Shown here: in pieces, positions 23,811 through 31,878 of the stretch
How positions within the stretch are numbered: position 1 is the stretch's first letter
Layout of the letters: the number at the start of each line of letters is the position of its first letter
Assembly (NCBI GenBank): GCA_958453935.1
Contig: CAUDZT010000021.1
Location: forward strand, 1 to 34,354
Length of the DNA stretch: 34,354 nt
Direction of reading: 5' to 3'
From: an uncultured Collinsella sp.
GTDB lineage: Bacteria; Actinomycetota; Coriobacteriia; Coriobacteriales; Coriobacteriaceae
The notes under the pieces: generated by a model
The model's input: only the letters and a program-made list of their open reading frames with translations
Told to the model about the DNA's origin: nothing
Database searches by the model: none
Made by a program: the position numbers and the translations under genes

Positions 23811-25133
23811 ATGGCCTTCGAGAGCGTTAACTATCAGTGCCCTGCCTGCGGTGGCCCCCTGCATTTTGCCAGCGCCGAGCAAAAGCTCGTCTGCGACTAC
23901 TGTGACTCACGCTTTGAAGTCGAAGAAGTCGAGGCCCTCTATCGCGAGCGCCAGGACAAGGCCGACGCCAAAGCCGATGCGGCAGCCGCAACGCCCAAGT
24001 CCGTCGCCGACGACGCGGTGCAGGAGCTCGCCCAAAACGCCGGCTACATCTGCTCGTCGTGCGGCGCCGAGCTCGTGTCCGACGGCACCGTCGCCGTCAC
24101 CACCTGCCCGTACTGCGGCAACTCCGCCGTGGCGCCCGGCCAGCTCTCTGGCGACTTCTCGCCCGACCTGGTGATTCCGTTTAAGCTCGGGCGCGATGAC
24201 GTCACGGGCGCACTCAAGGAACACTACAAGGGCAAGATCTTGCTGCCCAAGAGCTTTGTCACCGGCAACCACATCGACGAGGTCCAAGGTGTCTACGTGC
24301 CGTTTTGGCTCTACGGCGCCCGCGTTGACGGCGAAGTGTATTTTGACGCGACCAACGAGACCGTGACCGAGGAATCCGATCGCACCGTCACGACCACCGA
24401 CCACTACGATGCCTATCGCAAGGGCAATATCTCGTTTAAGCGCGTGCCCGTCGACGGATCGTCCAAGATGCCCGACGGCCACATGGACGCCATCGAGCCG
24501 TTTGACTACGACGCGCTGCGTCCGTTCTCGGTCGCATATATGCCCGGCTACATCGCCAACCGTTACGATGAGGATTGCGAGACGTGCAAGGCGCGCGCCG
24601 AGCGCCGCATGGAGGAAAGCACAATCTCGGCCCTGCGCGAGACCATCGTCGACGAATACGACGATGCCACGGTCGAAAGCAAGCAGCTCGACTACACCTG
24701 GGAAGACAGCGACTACGCCCTGTTCCCCGTCTGGATGCTCTCCACCTCGTGGAACGGCAAGAGCTACCTGTTTGCCATGAACGGCCAGACCGGCCGCTTG
24801 GTCGGCGAGCTCCCCTGCTCCAAGCCCAAGCTCGCTATTGCCTCGGTGCTGTTCTTTGTGATCGGATTTATCCTCTCCCAGATTCTCTTTATGGGGGAAT
24901 ACGCCTTCGATCCAGATTACCTCACCTTCGATGTCGAGGGCATTCTCATCAACATCATCGCGCCGCTGATCATCGTGATTATCGGAGACGTGCTACTGGT
25001 AGGCCAGCTCAAGACGGCCAACGAAGCCACCCACGCCGACGAGTACTGCGGCGAGCTCGACCTGACCGAGAAGCACGACACCTTCAGCCACACCGAGACC
25101 ACCGTTGTCATGAAAGACGACAAGGACGACTAA
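23811..25133 (+). CDS. Zinc-ribbon protein with two C-terminal TM helices (YdjG-like)
   Basis: The 440-residue product has two zinc ribbons: YQCPACGG with VCDYCDSRF (residues 8-35) and YICSSCGAEL with TCPYCGN (79-105). A soluble middle domain follows (PFWLYGARVDGEVYFDATNE), then two membrane helices at about 343-362 and 378-398 and an acidic tail. Relatives are often mislabelled as PriA-like helicases or TFIIB-type proteins; there is no helicase motif. The plan resembles B. subtilis YdjG, which works with YdjH and YdjI to recruit PspA to the membrane. It lies 24 nt after the DUF4428 gene and 48 nt before the SPFH gene. The stress role is inferred. Confidence 0.82.
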   Translation: MAFESVNYQCPACGGPLHFASAEQKLVCDYCDSRFEVEEVEALYRERQDKADAKADAAAATPKSVADDAVQELAQNAGYICSSCGAELVSDGTVAVTTCPYCGNSAVAPGQLSGDFSPDLVIPFKLGRDDVTGALKEHYKGKILLPKSFVTGNHIDEVQGVYVPFWLYGARVDGEVYFDATNETVTEESDRTVTTTDHYDAYRKGNISFKRVPVDGSSKMPDGHMDAIEPFDYDALRPFSVAYMPGYIANRYDEDCETCKARAERRMEESTISALRETIVDEYDDATVESKQLDYTWEDSDYALFPVWMLSTSWNGKSYLFAMNGQTGRLVGELPCSKPKLAIASVLFFVIGFILSQILFMGEYAFDPDYLTFDVEGILINIIAPLIIVIIGDVLLVGQLKTANEATHADEYCGELDLTEKHDTFSHTETTVVMKDDKDD

Positions 25134-25181
25134 GCAATCCGACCAATACCACCCGGCCTTTGACGAGAAAGGAAGATCACC

Positions 25182-26423
25182 ATGGGACTCTTGAAAGCTG
25201 GATTGGGAGCTGCCGGCGGCGTCATGGCCGACCAGTGGAAGGAATTTATCTACTGCGAATCGATGCCTGCTGACGTCTTGGCCTGCAAGGGCAGCAAACG
25301 CACCGGTGGCCGCAGCTCCAACACGCGCGGCGAGGACAACGTCATCTCCAACGGCTCGGTCATCGCCGTCAACGACGGCCAGGGCATGCTCGTGGTGCAA
25401 AACGGCAAGATCATCGAAGTCGCGCTGGAGCCTGGTGAGTTCGTCTTCGATACCGGCAGCGAGCCGAGCGTCTTTAGCGGCAACCTGGGCGATTCCATCA
25501 AGGAGACCTTCGCCAATATCGGCAGCCGCTTTACCTTTGGCGGCGACGCGGGCAAGGACCAGCGTGTCTACTTCATCAACACCAAGGAGATCATCGGCAA
25601 CAAGTACGGCACCGCCTCGCCTGTGCCCTTCCGCGTGGTCGATAACAACATTGGCCTGGACGTCGACATCTCCGTGCGTTGCAACGGCGAGTATTCGTAC
25701 CGCATCACCAACCCGCTGCTGTTCTACACCAACGTGTGCGGCAACGTGACCGATAGCTACACGCGCGACAAGATCGACAGCCAGCTTAAGTCCGAGCTGC
25801 TCACCGCCCTGCAGCCCGCCTTTGCCAAGATCTCGGAGATGGGCATCCGCTACAGCGCCATCCCCGGCCACACCACCGAGCTCGCCCGCGCGCTCAACGA
25901 GGTCCTCTCTGCCGACTGGCGTGACCTGCGCGGTGTCGAGATCGTGAGCTTTGGCGTCAACTCCATCGCAGCCTCGCAAGAAGACGAGCAGATGATCAAG
26001 GACCTGCAGAAGGCCGCAGTCATGCGCGATCCCACCATGGCGGCAGCCAACATTGCCAGCGCCCAGAGCGACGCAATGCGCGCGGCAGCCGCCAATCCCA
26101 ACGGCGCGATGGCAGGCTTTATGGGCATGGGCATGGCAGGTGGCATGGGCGGCATGAACGCCAGCCAGCTGTTCGCCGCCGGCCAGGCACAGCAGCAGGC
26201 CGCCCCGCAGCCGGCTCCGGCACCCGCTCCCGCACCGGCTCCTGCCGCTGCTCCCGCGGCCGGCACATGGACCTGCAGCTGCGGCGCCACCAACACCGGC
26301 AAGTTCTGCTCCGAGTGTGGCAGTCCCGCACCCGCCCCGGCACCGGCCAAGTGGTTCTGCCCCAACTGCGGCAGCGAAAACGGCGGCAAGTTCTGCAGCA
26401 ACTGCGGAACGCCCAGGCCCTAG
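25182..26423 (+). CDS. SPFH-domain protein with C-terminal zinc ribbons (YdjI-like)
   Basis: The 413-residue product matches the SPFH/'virion core protein' family: MGLLKAGLGAAGGVMADQWK, then NDGQGMLVVQNGKIIEVALE and GEFVFDTGSEPSVFSGN, and an SPFH core to about residue 270. A Gly/Met-rich stretch and a Pro/Ala-rich linker (about 325-360) follow, then two zinc ribbons (CSCGATNTGKFCSECG and CPNCGSENGGKFCSNCG). B. subtilis YdjI has the same plan and acts at the membrane with PspA. The start follows GAAAGGAAGATCACC. It is third in the four-gene set. No PspA gene is near. A short GC hairpin follows. Confidence 0.88.
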   Translation: MGLLKAGLGAAGGVMADQWKEFIYCESMPADVLACKGSKRTGGRSSNTRGEDNVISNGSVIAVNDGQGMLVVQNGKIIEVALEPGEFVFDTGSEPSVFSGNLGDSIKETFANIGSRFTFGGDAGKDQRVYFINTKEIIGNKYGTASPVPFRVVDNNIGLDVDISVRCNGEYSYRITNPLLFYTNVCGNVTDSYTRDKIDSQLKSELLTALQPAFAKISEMGIRYSAIPGHTTELARALNEVLSADWRDLRGVEIVSFGVNSIAASQEDEQMIKDLQKAAVMRDPTMAAANIASAQSDAMRAAAANPNGAMAGFMGMGMAGGMGGMNASQLFAAGQAQQQAAPQPAPAPAPAPAPAAAPAAGTWTCSCGATNTGKFCSECGSPAPAPAPAKWFCPNCGSENGGKFCSNCGTPRP

Positions 26424-26442
26424 CCCCTCTATCTGGTAATTG

Positions 26443-26464
26443 GCGGGGGATCCGCCACCCCCGC
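26443..26464 (+). terminator. GC-rich hairpin between the SPFH and lipoprotein genes
   Basis: GCGGGGG (26443-26449) pairs with CCCCCGC (26458-26464); a short T-containing stretch follows. It may weaken readthrough from the SPFH gene into the lipoprotein gene. Confidence 0.4.
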
Positions 26465-26503
26465 ATTTGCTTCTATGGGTTTCGTTCGATAAAGGAGGAC
26501 ACC

Positions 26504-27346
26504 ATGAAGACAACGTTCAAAAAGTCCGTACTCGCATTTCTGACATGCGTCCTTGCGCTCGCCTTTGCCCTGGCGGGCTGCAGCGGGGGCGGCAAAGACC
26601 CCAAGGCCAACTTCGTCGGCAGCTGGGAACTCTCGGGTGGAACCCTGGAGGGTGAAGAACTGACCGATGAGTACATGAAGATGCTCGAGGATTGGGGTGT
26701 GCACTGCGTCCTGATTCTCGATGAGGATGGTACAGGTGCCCTCGACTTGTTCCTTGAAGTCGTCGACCTTAAATGGGAGGCAAAGGACGCCACCACCGTA
26801 ACCATCACCGCCGAAGACGAGTCGCATGACATGAAGCTCAAGGACGGCAAGCTCATCCTCGAAGAGGATGACGGCAATCTTGTCTTTAGCAAGTCCGACA
26901 AGGACCTGTCCGGCACGGTGAAGAAGGATCGCGAGGCGGCCGAGAAGGAAGAAGAGATCGACGAGGCCGTCGAAGACGACGACGTCCAGAAGATTGAAAT
27001 CTCCCCCGCCGTCACCGTTGCCGATGACGACCTGTGCACCATCACCATCACCGAGAAGTTCAAGGACGAGTGGGGCGACATCGGTTTTGTCGTCAACATC
27101 ACCAACAAGAGCGACAAGGACCTGACCTTCTACGCTCCTTCCGGCAAGACCAACGTCAACGGCACCATGAAGGAACCCTGGTTCTCGGCTCACCTGATGC
27201 CCGGCACCAACGCCACCGAGGAATTCACGTTCTCGAGCGGCGAGCTTGACAGCCTTGACGACCTGGTCAACACGACCATCGGCATCGACGCCTACCTGAC
27301 CGATTCCTACGAGGACGTCGCCTCCTACAGCGCAACCATCGCGTAG
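26504..27346 (+). CDS. Acidic lipoprotein of unknown function
   Basis: The 280-residue product has a clear lipoprotein signal (KKSVLAFLTCVLALAFALAGC) with lipobox LAGC. A lipocalin-like or similar beta domain follows (ANFVGSWELSGGTLEGEEL and DGKLILEEDDGNLVFSK), then a highly charged helical stretch (about 135-165, EAAEKEEEIDEAVEDDDVQK). The C-terminal domain looks Ig-like (TITITEKFKDEWGDIGFVVN). The ATG at 26504 follows AAAGGAGGACACC. It is last in the DUF4428/zinc-ribbon/SPFH set, after a small hairpin. The family is not recognised. Its place beside the SPFH set suggests a link to the envelope, which is inference. Confidence 0.82.
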   Translation: MKTTFKKSVLAFLTCVLALAFALAGCSGGGKDPKANFVGSWELSGGTLEGEELTDEYMKMLEDWGVHCVLILDEDGTGALDLFLEVVDLKWEAKDATTVTITAEDESHDMKLKDGKLILEEDDGNLVFSKSDKDLSGTVKKDREAAEKEEEIDEAVEDDDVQKIEISPAVTVADDDLCTITITEKFKDEWGDIGFVVNITNKSDKDLTFYAPSGKTNVNGTMKEPWFSAHLMPGTNATEEFTFSSGELDSLDDLVNTTIGIDAYLTDSYEDVASYSATIA

Positions 27347-27396
27347 CGGTAGACCACGACAGCCGCGGATTGGCGGACACATCCGCGCACACCAGA

Positions 27397-27427
27397 CGGG
27401 GCCGCAGGAGATGATCCTGCGGCCCCG
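27397..27427 (+). terminator. Terminator hairpin after the lipoprotein gene
   Basis: CGGGGCCGCAGGA (27397-27409) pairs perfectly with 27415-27427 around a 5-nt loop, 50 nt after the stop. A weaker hairpin (CGCGGAT/ATCCGCG, 27364-27387) precedes it. The T-tract is poor. Confidence 0.65.
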
Positions 27428-27461
27428 CCGCTTTATGCCGACAGCACTGCCCATACAAGCA

Positions 27462-27500
27462 GGCCGCCCGCCGTTTTTAGATGCGAAACGGTGGGCGGCC
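27462..27500. terminator. Hairpin between convergent lipoprotein and response-regulator genes
   Basis: GGCCGCCCGCCGTTT (27462-27476) pairs with 27486-27500 with one G-U pair on the + strand. It lies 38 nt past the response-regulator stop codon and could terminate either convergent transcript. Confidence 0.6.
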
Positions 27501-27537
27501 TATCTTTGCGGCGCCGGAACACGGGTGAGCGCGTCGA

Positions 27538-28161
27538 TTACGGGCGCTCCATGTTGGGAACGATGCTGCCCTCGGTCACCGCATGCACGGCCAGGCGCAT
27601 GATGTTGTCGTAGCCGGTCTTGCTCAGGATCTCCGAGATGCGGCGCTTGATGGTGCCCTCGCTCATAAACAGCTCGGCCGCAATCTCGCGGCGGCTTTTA
27701 CCCTCGCAGGCAAGGCGCAAGATCGACAGCTCGACATCGTCGAGGGCCGCCGTGCCCGAGAAGATGCTCTCGGGCGGCTTGGGAAACGTGCAGTAACCCG
27801 CCAGCGTGGAGCGCATCACGGCGAATAGCTCGTCGATACCGACGTTCTTGTACACAAAGCTGTCGACGCCCGCCTCGCGGGCCTGATCGACAAAGGTGAT
27901 CTCGGGCATGCCTGTCATGATAATGATGCGACACTCGGGCAGCTGCTCCTTGATGCGTGCCGCCGCCACGATGCCGTTTGAATCGTGTTCGGTGCACACG
28001 TCCATCAGTATCATGTCCGGGCGCTCCTTGAGCACAACGTCCAAGGCATCCGAGGCGTCGGCGATCGCGGCGACAACGGTCATGTCGGGCTGGTCGCCCA
28101 CGGAACGCGCGAGGCTCTCGCGCAAGATAGCCTGGTCTTCGACGATTAACGCGCGGATCAT
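27538..28161 (-). CDS. NarL/FixJ-family response regulator
   Basis: The 207-residue product has a receiver domain at about residues 1-120 with Asp54 as the phospho-acceptor (ILMDVCTEHD), an acidic pair near the N-terminus (VEDQ) and the Lys/Tyr switch region (FVYKNVG). A LuxR-type helix-turn-helix at about 140-195 follows (DDVELSILRLACEGKSRREI). It overlaps the kinase gene by 4 nt (ATGA), so the two are translationally coupled and surely partners. It is the last gene of a three-gene minus-strand operon. Its target genes are not evident from the sequence. Confidence 0.95.
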   Translation of the reverse strand: MIRALIVEDQAILRESLARSVGDQPDMTVVAAIADASDALDVVLKERPDMILMDVCTEHDSNGIVAAARIKEQLPECRIIIMTGMPEITFVDQAREAGVDSFVYKNVGIDELFAVMRSTLAGYCTFPKPPESIFSGTAALDDVELSILRLACEGKSRREIAAELFMSEGTIKRRISEILSKTGYDNIMRLAVHAVTEGSIVPNMERP

Positions 28162-29657
28162 GAGTTTCTCCTTTGGGACGTGTCGTTGGCGTTAAGCGGA
28201 ATGGATACCGTAAGCGTAAAGGGCGGGGTGGCGTGGACCTCTAGGCTGCCACCCAGATCTTGCGCGACATGCCTCATACCTGGGATACCCGTTCCCTCGC
28301 GATACGATACGGGGGCCGGAGACCCGTCGTTAGAAATCGTCATGTGCGCGACGGCGTCAGCATCCGTCCCCTCCTGCCACAAGCGCACATGGACCCGATG
28401 CGCCTGCGCATGCTTGGTGGCATTGGTCGAGGCCTCGCGGATAATCTGCAAAAAGACGGCGGCGACACGCGCGTCCTCAGGCAGCGCGCCCTCCACATCG
28501 ATCTGCACGCTCACCAGGCCAAAGGCATGGACGATATCGCCCAGTTGCTCTGCCGGTTCGGTGTCGCCCCCGCTGCGCAGATCGGCAGCGATTGAGCTCA
28601 GCAGCGGGTCGATCTGCTCGAGCGACTCGTCGTCCAAGCGCCCCTCCTCCAAATAGCGATGAAGGATGGACAGGCGCTGGCCGATCACATCGTGCACGCG
28701 GGAACGCATGCGCAGGTAGGCCGCATTGTCGGCAACCTTTTTGACTTCTTCGATCTGGGCCTGGAGCTCTTGGCCCGCAAGCTCAAGCAGGTGGTTGGCC
28801 TGCGCCAGGCGGTCATGCGCATGCGCATACTCTGTCACATCCAGACCGATTATGCGCTCGAACGAACGGCCCGAGACCATAACGCCATCGCACACAAACA
28901 GGCGAATCTCGGCGGGAGAAACCTCGACCACCGCACGCGCCTCACCAAAGCGGTCCAGGTTGATCCGCACGCTGTTCTTACCGCCTCCGGGCATTTGCAT
29001 GCTGAGCTTGCGCAGGTCGTTCCATGTACCGCTCATATCGCCTAGGTCGGTGGGCATATGAAGCTCCACCAGGTTTTTGCGCATGCAGCGGTTCATGAGC
29101 AGTGGACGGCCCCTCGAGTCCAGATACAGGATGCCCACGGGAATCACGTTGATGGTTTCGATCGTCGAGAACGCGGTGATATCCTCCTGGCGGTTACGGA
29201 CGTCCATCAAGAGCGCCGCGACGGAACGGAACAGGAAGAACGCTCCCTCTGCGATAAGGACAACGGCCCACACCGAGCCCATGGCAAAAACCACCGGCGG
29301 TGTCACGGCGCCAACAAGCAGCAGCTCGGCCAGCATGACAGGGCGACGATAGTGCACCATAAGGACCACGCCATAGGCAAAGATCGCGGCATTGAGCCAC
29401 AGCACTCCGCCCATTGCCCTGGCGCAAACGTCAAGCGGCGCCACCAGATACGAGCCAGACGACGCGAATAAGATGAGCGCCGAAATCATCAGGTGAAGCA
29501 CAAGGCTCGTCTCGTAGGCGCAAATCACCTTACGGTTATAGGACGAGCGGCGCGATGCGATGAGCGGGACGTGGATCATCTGCAGACACGCAGCCAGGGC
29601 AAAGATAACATCGAGCGCAACGATTTGGGGAAGGATGAACGAAATCTGCATCGTCAC
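28158..29657 (-). CDS. Membrane sensor histidine kinase (HisKA_3 type)
   Basis: The 499-residue product has about five or six N-terminal membrane segments (residues 8-150), a PAS-like region (about 165-275), and a HisKA_3-type dimerisation segment with His322 in RVHDVIGQRLSILHR. The ATPase domain has an N-box (REASTNATKHAQ, N412), a G1-like NDGSPAP (Asp444) and a G2 GTGIPGMRHVAQDLGG. It autophosphorylates and passes phosphate to the coupled response regulator. The start is a GTG at 29657 that overlaps the TGA of the gene before it (GTGA), with GAGGG upstream; an ATG two codons later is an alternative. The signal is unknown. Confidence 0.92.
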   Translation of the reverse strand: MTMQISFILPQIVALDVIFALAACLQMIHVPLIASRRSSYNRKVICAYETSLVLHLMISALILFASSGSYLVAPLDVCARAMGGVLWLNAAIFAYGVVLMVHYRRPVMLAELLLVGAVTPPVVFAMGSVWAVVLIAEGAFFLFRSVAALLMDVRNRQEDITAFSTIETINVIPVGILYLDSRGRPLLMNRCMRKNLVELHMPTDLGDMSGTWNDLRKLSMQMPGGGKNSVRINLDRFGEARAVVEVSPAEIRLFVCDGVMVSGRSFERIIGLDVTEYAHAHDRLAQANHLLELAGQELQAQIEEVKKVADNAAYLRMRSRVHDVIGQRLSILHRYLEEGRLDDESLEQIDPLLSSIAADLRSGGDTEPAEQLGDIVHAFGLVSVQIDVEGALPEDARVAAVFLQIIREASTNATKHAQAHRVHVRLWQEGTDADAVAHMTISNDGSPAPVSYREGTGIPGMRHVAQDLGGSLEVHATPPFTLTVSIPLNANDTSQRRNS

Positions 29658-31537
29658 TCACCCGCCCTCGGCATCAAGACGATCATGCGCAGCTGGCCGG
29701 GCTCGCCCTCAAGGCGGTATGCCACGTTGCGCCCTTGCAGAGCGCTTTCGAGCTCTTGCGCAGCGGGCGTCTGCGAAAGATCTTCATCATCGTTGGAAAA
29801 AAGCGTGGCGCGCAGCTCGACACTGCACCGGTCATGGTCGCCCAAGTGATACATAAGCGCCGGATGGTCGGTGGTGTAGGCAAAAAACGCAAAGTCATAC
29901 ACGCAGTCGTACAGGGCGCTTACCGTACTGGCGTGCATCGGGCGCCGTATGGCGATAATCGAGGCGCAATCGACATCGATGGTGCGCAGGTCACTTGCGA
30001 GCTCGTTGGCGATGAGCTGAATGCGGTCGCGGTCAAAACCGCTCTCCCCGTGCTGTGCCAACGTGAGCGACCCCTTGCGTTTGCAATAGGCGACGAGCAT
30101 CTTGGCGCGCTGCAGCATGCGGTAACGCTCGTGCGAAGATGCCTCATCGGTCAACGGCGGCAGCGAGCTCAACAGGTCGTACATCCCTTCGAGCGCACGG
30201 GCAAGCGCTTGGTCCACGTCTTGGACCAGTAAGGTCTCGGCCTCTTGGTCTGCCAGATGCGTCTTAAGGTCGTAGTCGGCGGCGAGCAGCTCGTTTTGAC
30301 GCTGCAGTTCCATGCGACGATGTGCCAGTTCACGGTTAAGCTCGTTGAGATCCGACACGTCTTGGGCAAGCAGGGCCGATCCGCCCAGCAGTGGAAAGGC
30401 ACGGTACACCACATCGGGATCGGACGCCACAGCAAAGGCATGGGCGTGGCCGTGCTCCTGGGTCCGCAACTCCTCGCGCACGCCTACCGGCATTGGCTTT
30501 GACGCCGGCGTGGCATAGACTTCCTGCAGGTCGCGCGTTAGAACTTTGAGGTCGAGCGGCAAGGTGTCGAAGATGCCGGCGATGTCGTGATACGACGGAA
30601 TGACACCGCAATCGAGACAGATTTCCATCGCCACCACGCACAGGACGCAATAGACGAGCGAAAAGTTGAGCCTCCATGCCCAGGGCACGCGCAACGCATA
30701 CGAGACGGCAAAGAATGCGCCACCCAGCAGTACGAGCGCCGCCGTGCCCGAGAAACGCTGGATGCGAAAGGACGAGGACCGGCCCACCAGGATAAAAAAG
30801 GCCACAAAGTTAAAGGCTGTCCATACCAGAACGGTACCGTAGCCCCAACCATATGTGTAATCGTTGCTCCAGGTTCCACTCGATCGATCGAAATGGAAGA
30901 CCTGCTGATGAACATCGTTAGTAAGCACAAAGCCGATAAGCAGGACAGCCATGACCCACAAAACGGTGCGGTACCGACGCCCCATACGATGCTGTTCCAA
31001 ACCCGCGAGGCGCAGACCGCACAGCTGGTAGATCAGCGGAATGAGCGTCATGGGCACGTAGTACAGGTACCACAGCACGGTGGCATAGAACGGCGTGAAC
31101 GACTTATATTTGAGGATGACCTCGATCATCCACAGGGCACAAATGGCGGCGATGGCAACAAGGCGGCGGCGCAAGACGTAGTCCAAGCAGCGTAGGTACG
31201 CCAACACACCCCAGATTGAAAATGCAATTGCGGCGACAAGCAGCGGGAGAGAGCTCGAGTGGACGAGCGCATCCACGACCTCTTCGGACACCTCGCTATA
31301 GGCGGGCACGGTGTTGGAAAGCTTGGGGTCGGAGGCGAACAGTGCCGGCAAGACTGCCAAAAGCATAAGGAACAGCGCGGTAATGGCGCCGGCGATAACA
31401 AAGACGCGGTGGCGATACACGCCATGCGATATGCCAACAAGGAATCGCGGCATGGCGAAGAGCCTGCCGCCCCTAAGATCCGCCACGGGCGCGGATCGGG
31501 CGGTCGCGTGGCCGATATGTCGCTCGCGGGTACCCAT
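29654..31537 (-). CDS. Seven-TM kinase-like sensor with degenerate catalytic region
   Basis: The 627-residue product has an N-terminal 7TM region of the histidine-kinase type (hydrophobic segments between residues 46 and 310). A sensor-like stretch (about 315-395) follows, then a coiled coil (about 393-450) and a segment like a dimerisation helix (SSHERYRMLQRAKMLVAYCK, His469). The C-terminal part that should bind ATP lacks clear N, G1 and G2 boxes (VYDFAFFAYT stands where an Asn is expected), so it is probably not an active kinase. It is the first gene of the operon and overlaps the true kinase by 4 nt. The start at 31537 has no ribosome site; an ATG at 31453 is also possible. Confidence 0.82.
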   Translation of the reverse strand: MGTRERHIGHATARSAPVADLRGGRLFAMPRFLVGISHGVYRHRVFVIAGAITALFLMLLAVLPALFASDPKLSNTVPAYSEVSEEVVDALVHSSSLPLLVAAIAFSIWGVLAYLRCLDYVLRRRLVAIAAICALWMIEVILKYKSFTPFYATVLWYLYYVPMTLIPLIYQLCGLRLAGLEQHRMGRRYRTVLWVMAVLLIGFVLTNDVHQQVFHFDRSSGTWSNDYTYGWGYGTVLVWTAFNFVAFFILVGRSSSFRIQRFSGTAALVLLGGAFFAVSYALRVPWAWRLNFSLVYCVLCVVAMEICLDCGVIPSYHDIAGIFDTLPLDLKVLTRDLQEVYATPASKPMPVGVREELRTQEHGHAHAFAVASDPDVVYRAFPLLGGSALLAQDVSDLNELNRELAHRRMELQRQNELLAADYDLKTHLADQEAETLLVQDVDQALARALEGMYDLLSSLPPLTDEASSHERYRMLQRAKMLVAYCKRKGSLTLAQHGESGFDRDRIQLIANELASDLRTIDVDCASIIAIRRPMHASTVSALYDCVYDFAFFAYTTDHPALMYHLGDHDRCSVELRATLFSNDDEDLSQTPAAQELESALQGRNVAYRLEGEPGQLRMIVLMPRAGE

Positions 31538-31621
31538 AGTGCTTTTAGTGTACCGACAGGCGGGCCCAAAAAGCGGGCCACATGTCCCAAAATCCGCCGA
31601 CGGCGAGGGACGTCGCCAGCG

Positions 31622-31792
31622 ACTAGTCGTTTAAGAACGTCCCCAATGACTAAGACAAAACGAGCGAGGATTTTTGGACGCCCAAATGGCGAGAGTGGAT
31701 AATCTCCCACTTTGAGCCCACAAACAGGCTAAAAACGGGAGATTATCCACTCTCATTCTGCGGGCACTCATTTAAGTACGTCCCCAATGAGT
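31622..31792. repeat. Composite repeat: family C, family B copy 3, family C
   Basis: A family C variant (ACTAGTCGTTTAAGAACGTC and CCCAATGACTAA, 31622-31652) is followed by family B copy 3 (31659-31757, core GGATAATCTCCC), then a family C unit (31766-31792, ACTCATTTAAGTACGTCCCC plus AATGAGT). The set fills most of the 341-nt gap between the sensor operon and the GH1 gene. Confidence 0.88.
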
Positions 31793-31810
31793 GCTTTCAC
31801 TTCTTTTAAC

Positions 31811-31849
31811 AAAACGCCTGGCGGGCATTAACTGCTCGCCGGGCGTTTT
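31811..31849 (-). terminator. Terminator of the second GH1 gene
   Basis: AAAACGCCTGGCGGG (31811-31825) pairs with 31835-31849 with two mismatched or wobble positions. On the minus strand it is followed by TTTTG then TTAAAAG, a fair U-rich tail, 30 nt after the stop. Confidence 0.7.
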
Positions 31850-31878
31850 GGTTAGGAGGCTATGGTTGTTGGGAAGCC

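Noticed and set aside
24000..24130. Helicase (PriA-like) or TFIIB annotation for the 23811-25133 protein
   Set aside because: Only zinc ribbons support those names; there are no Walker motifs, and two C-terminal membrane helices are present.
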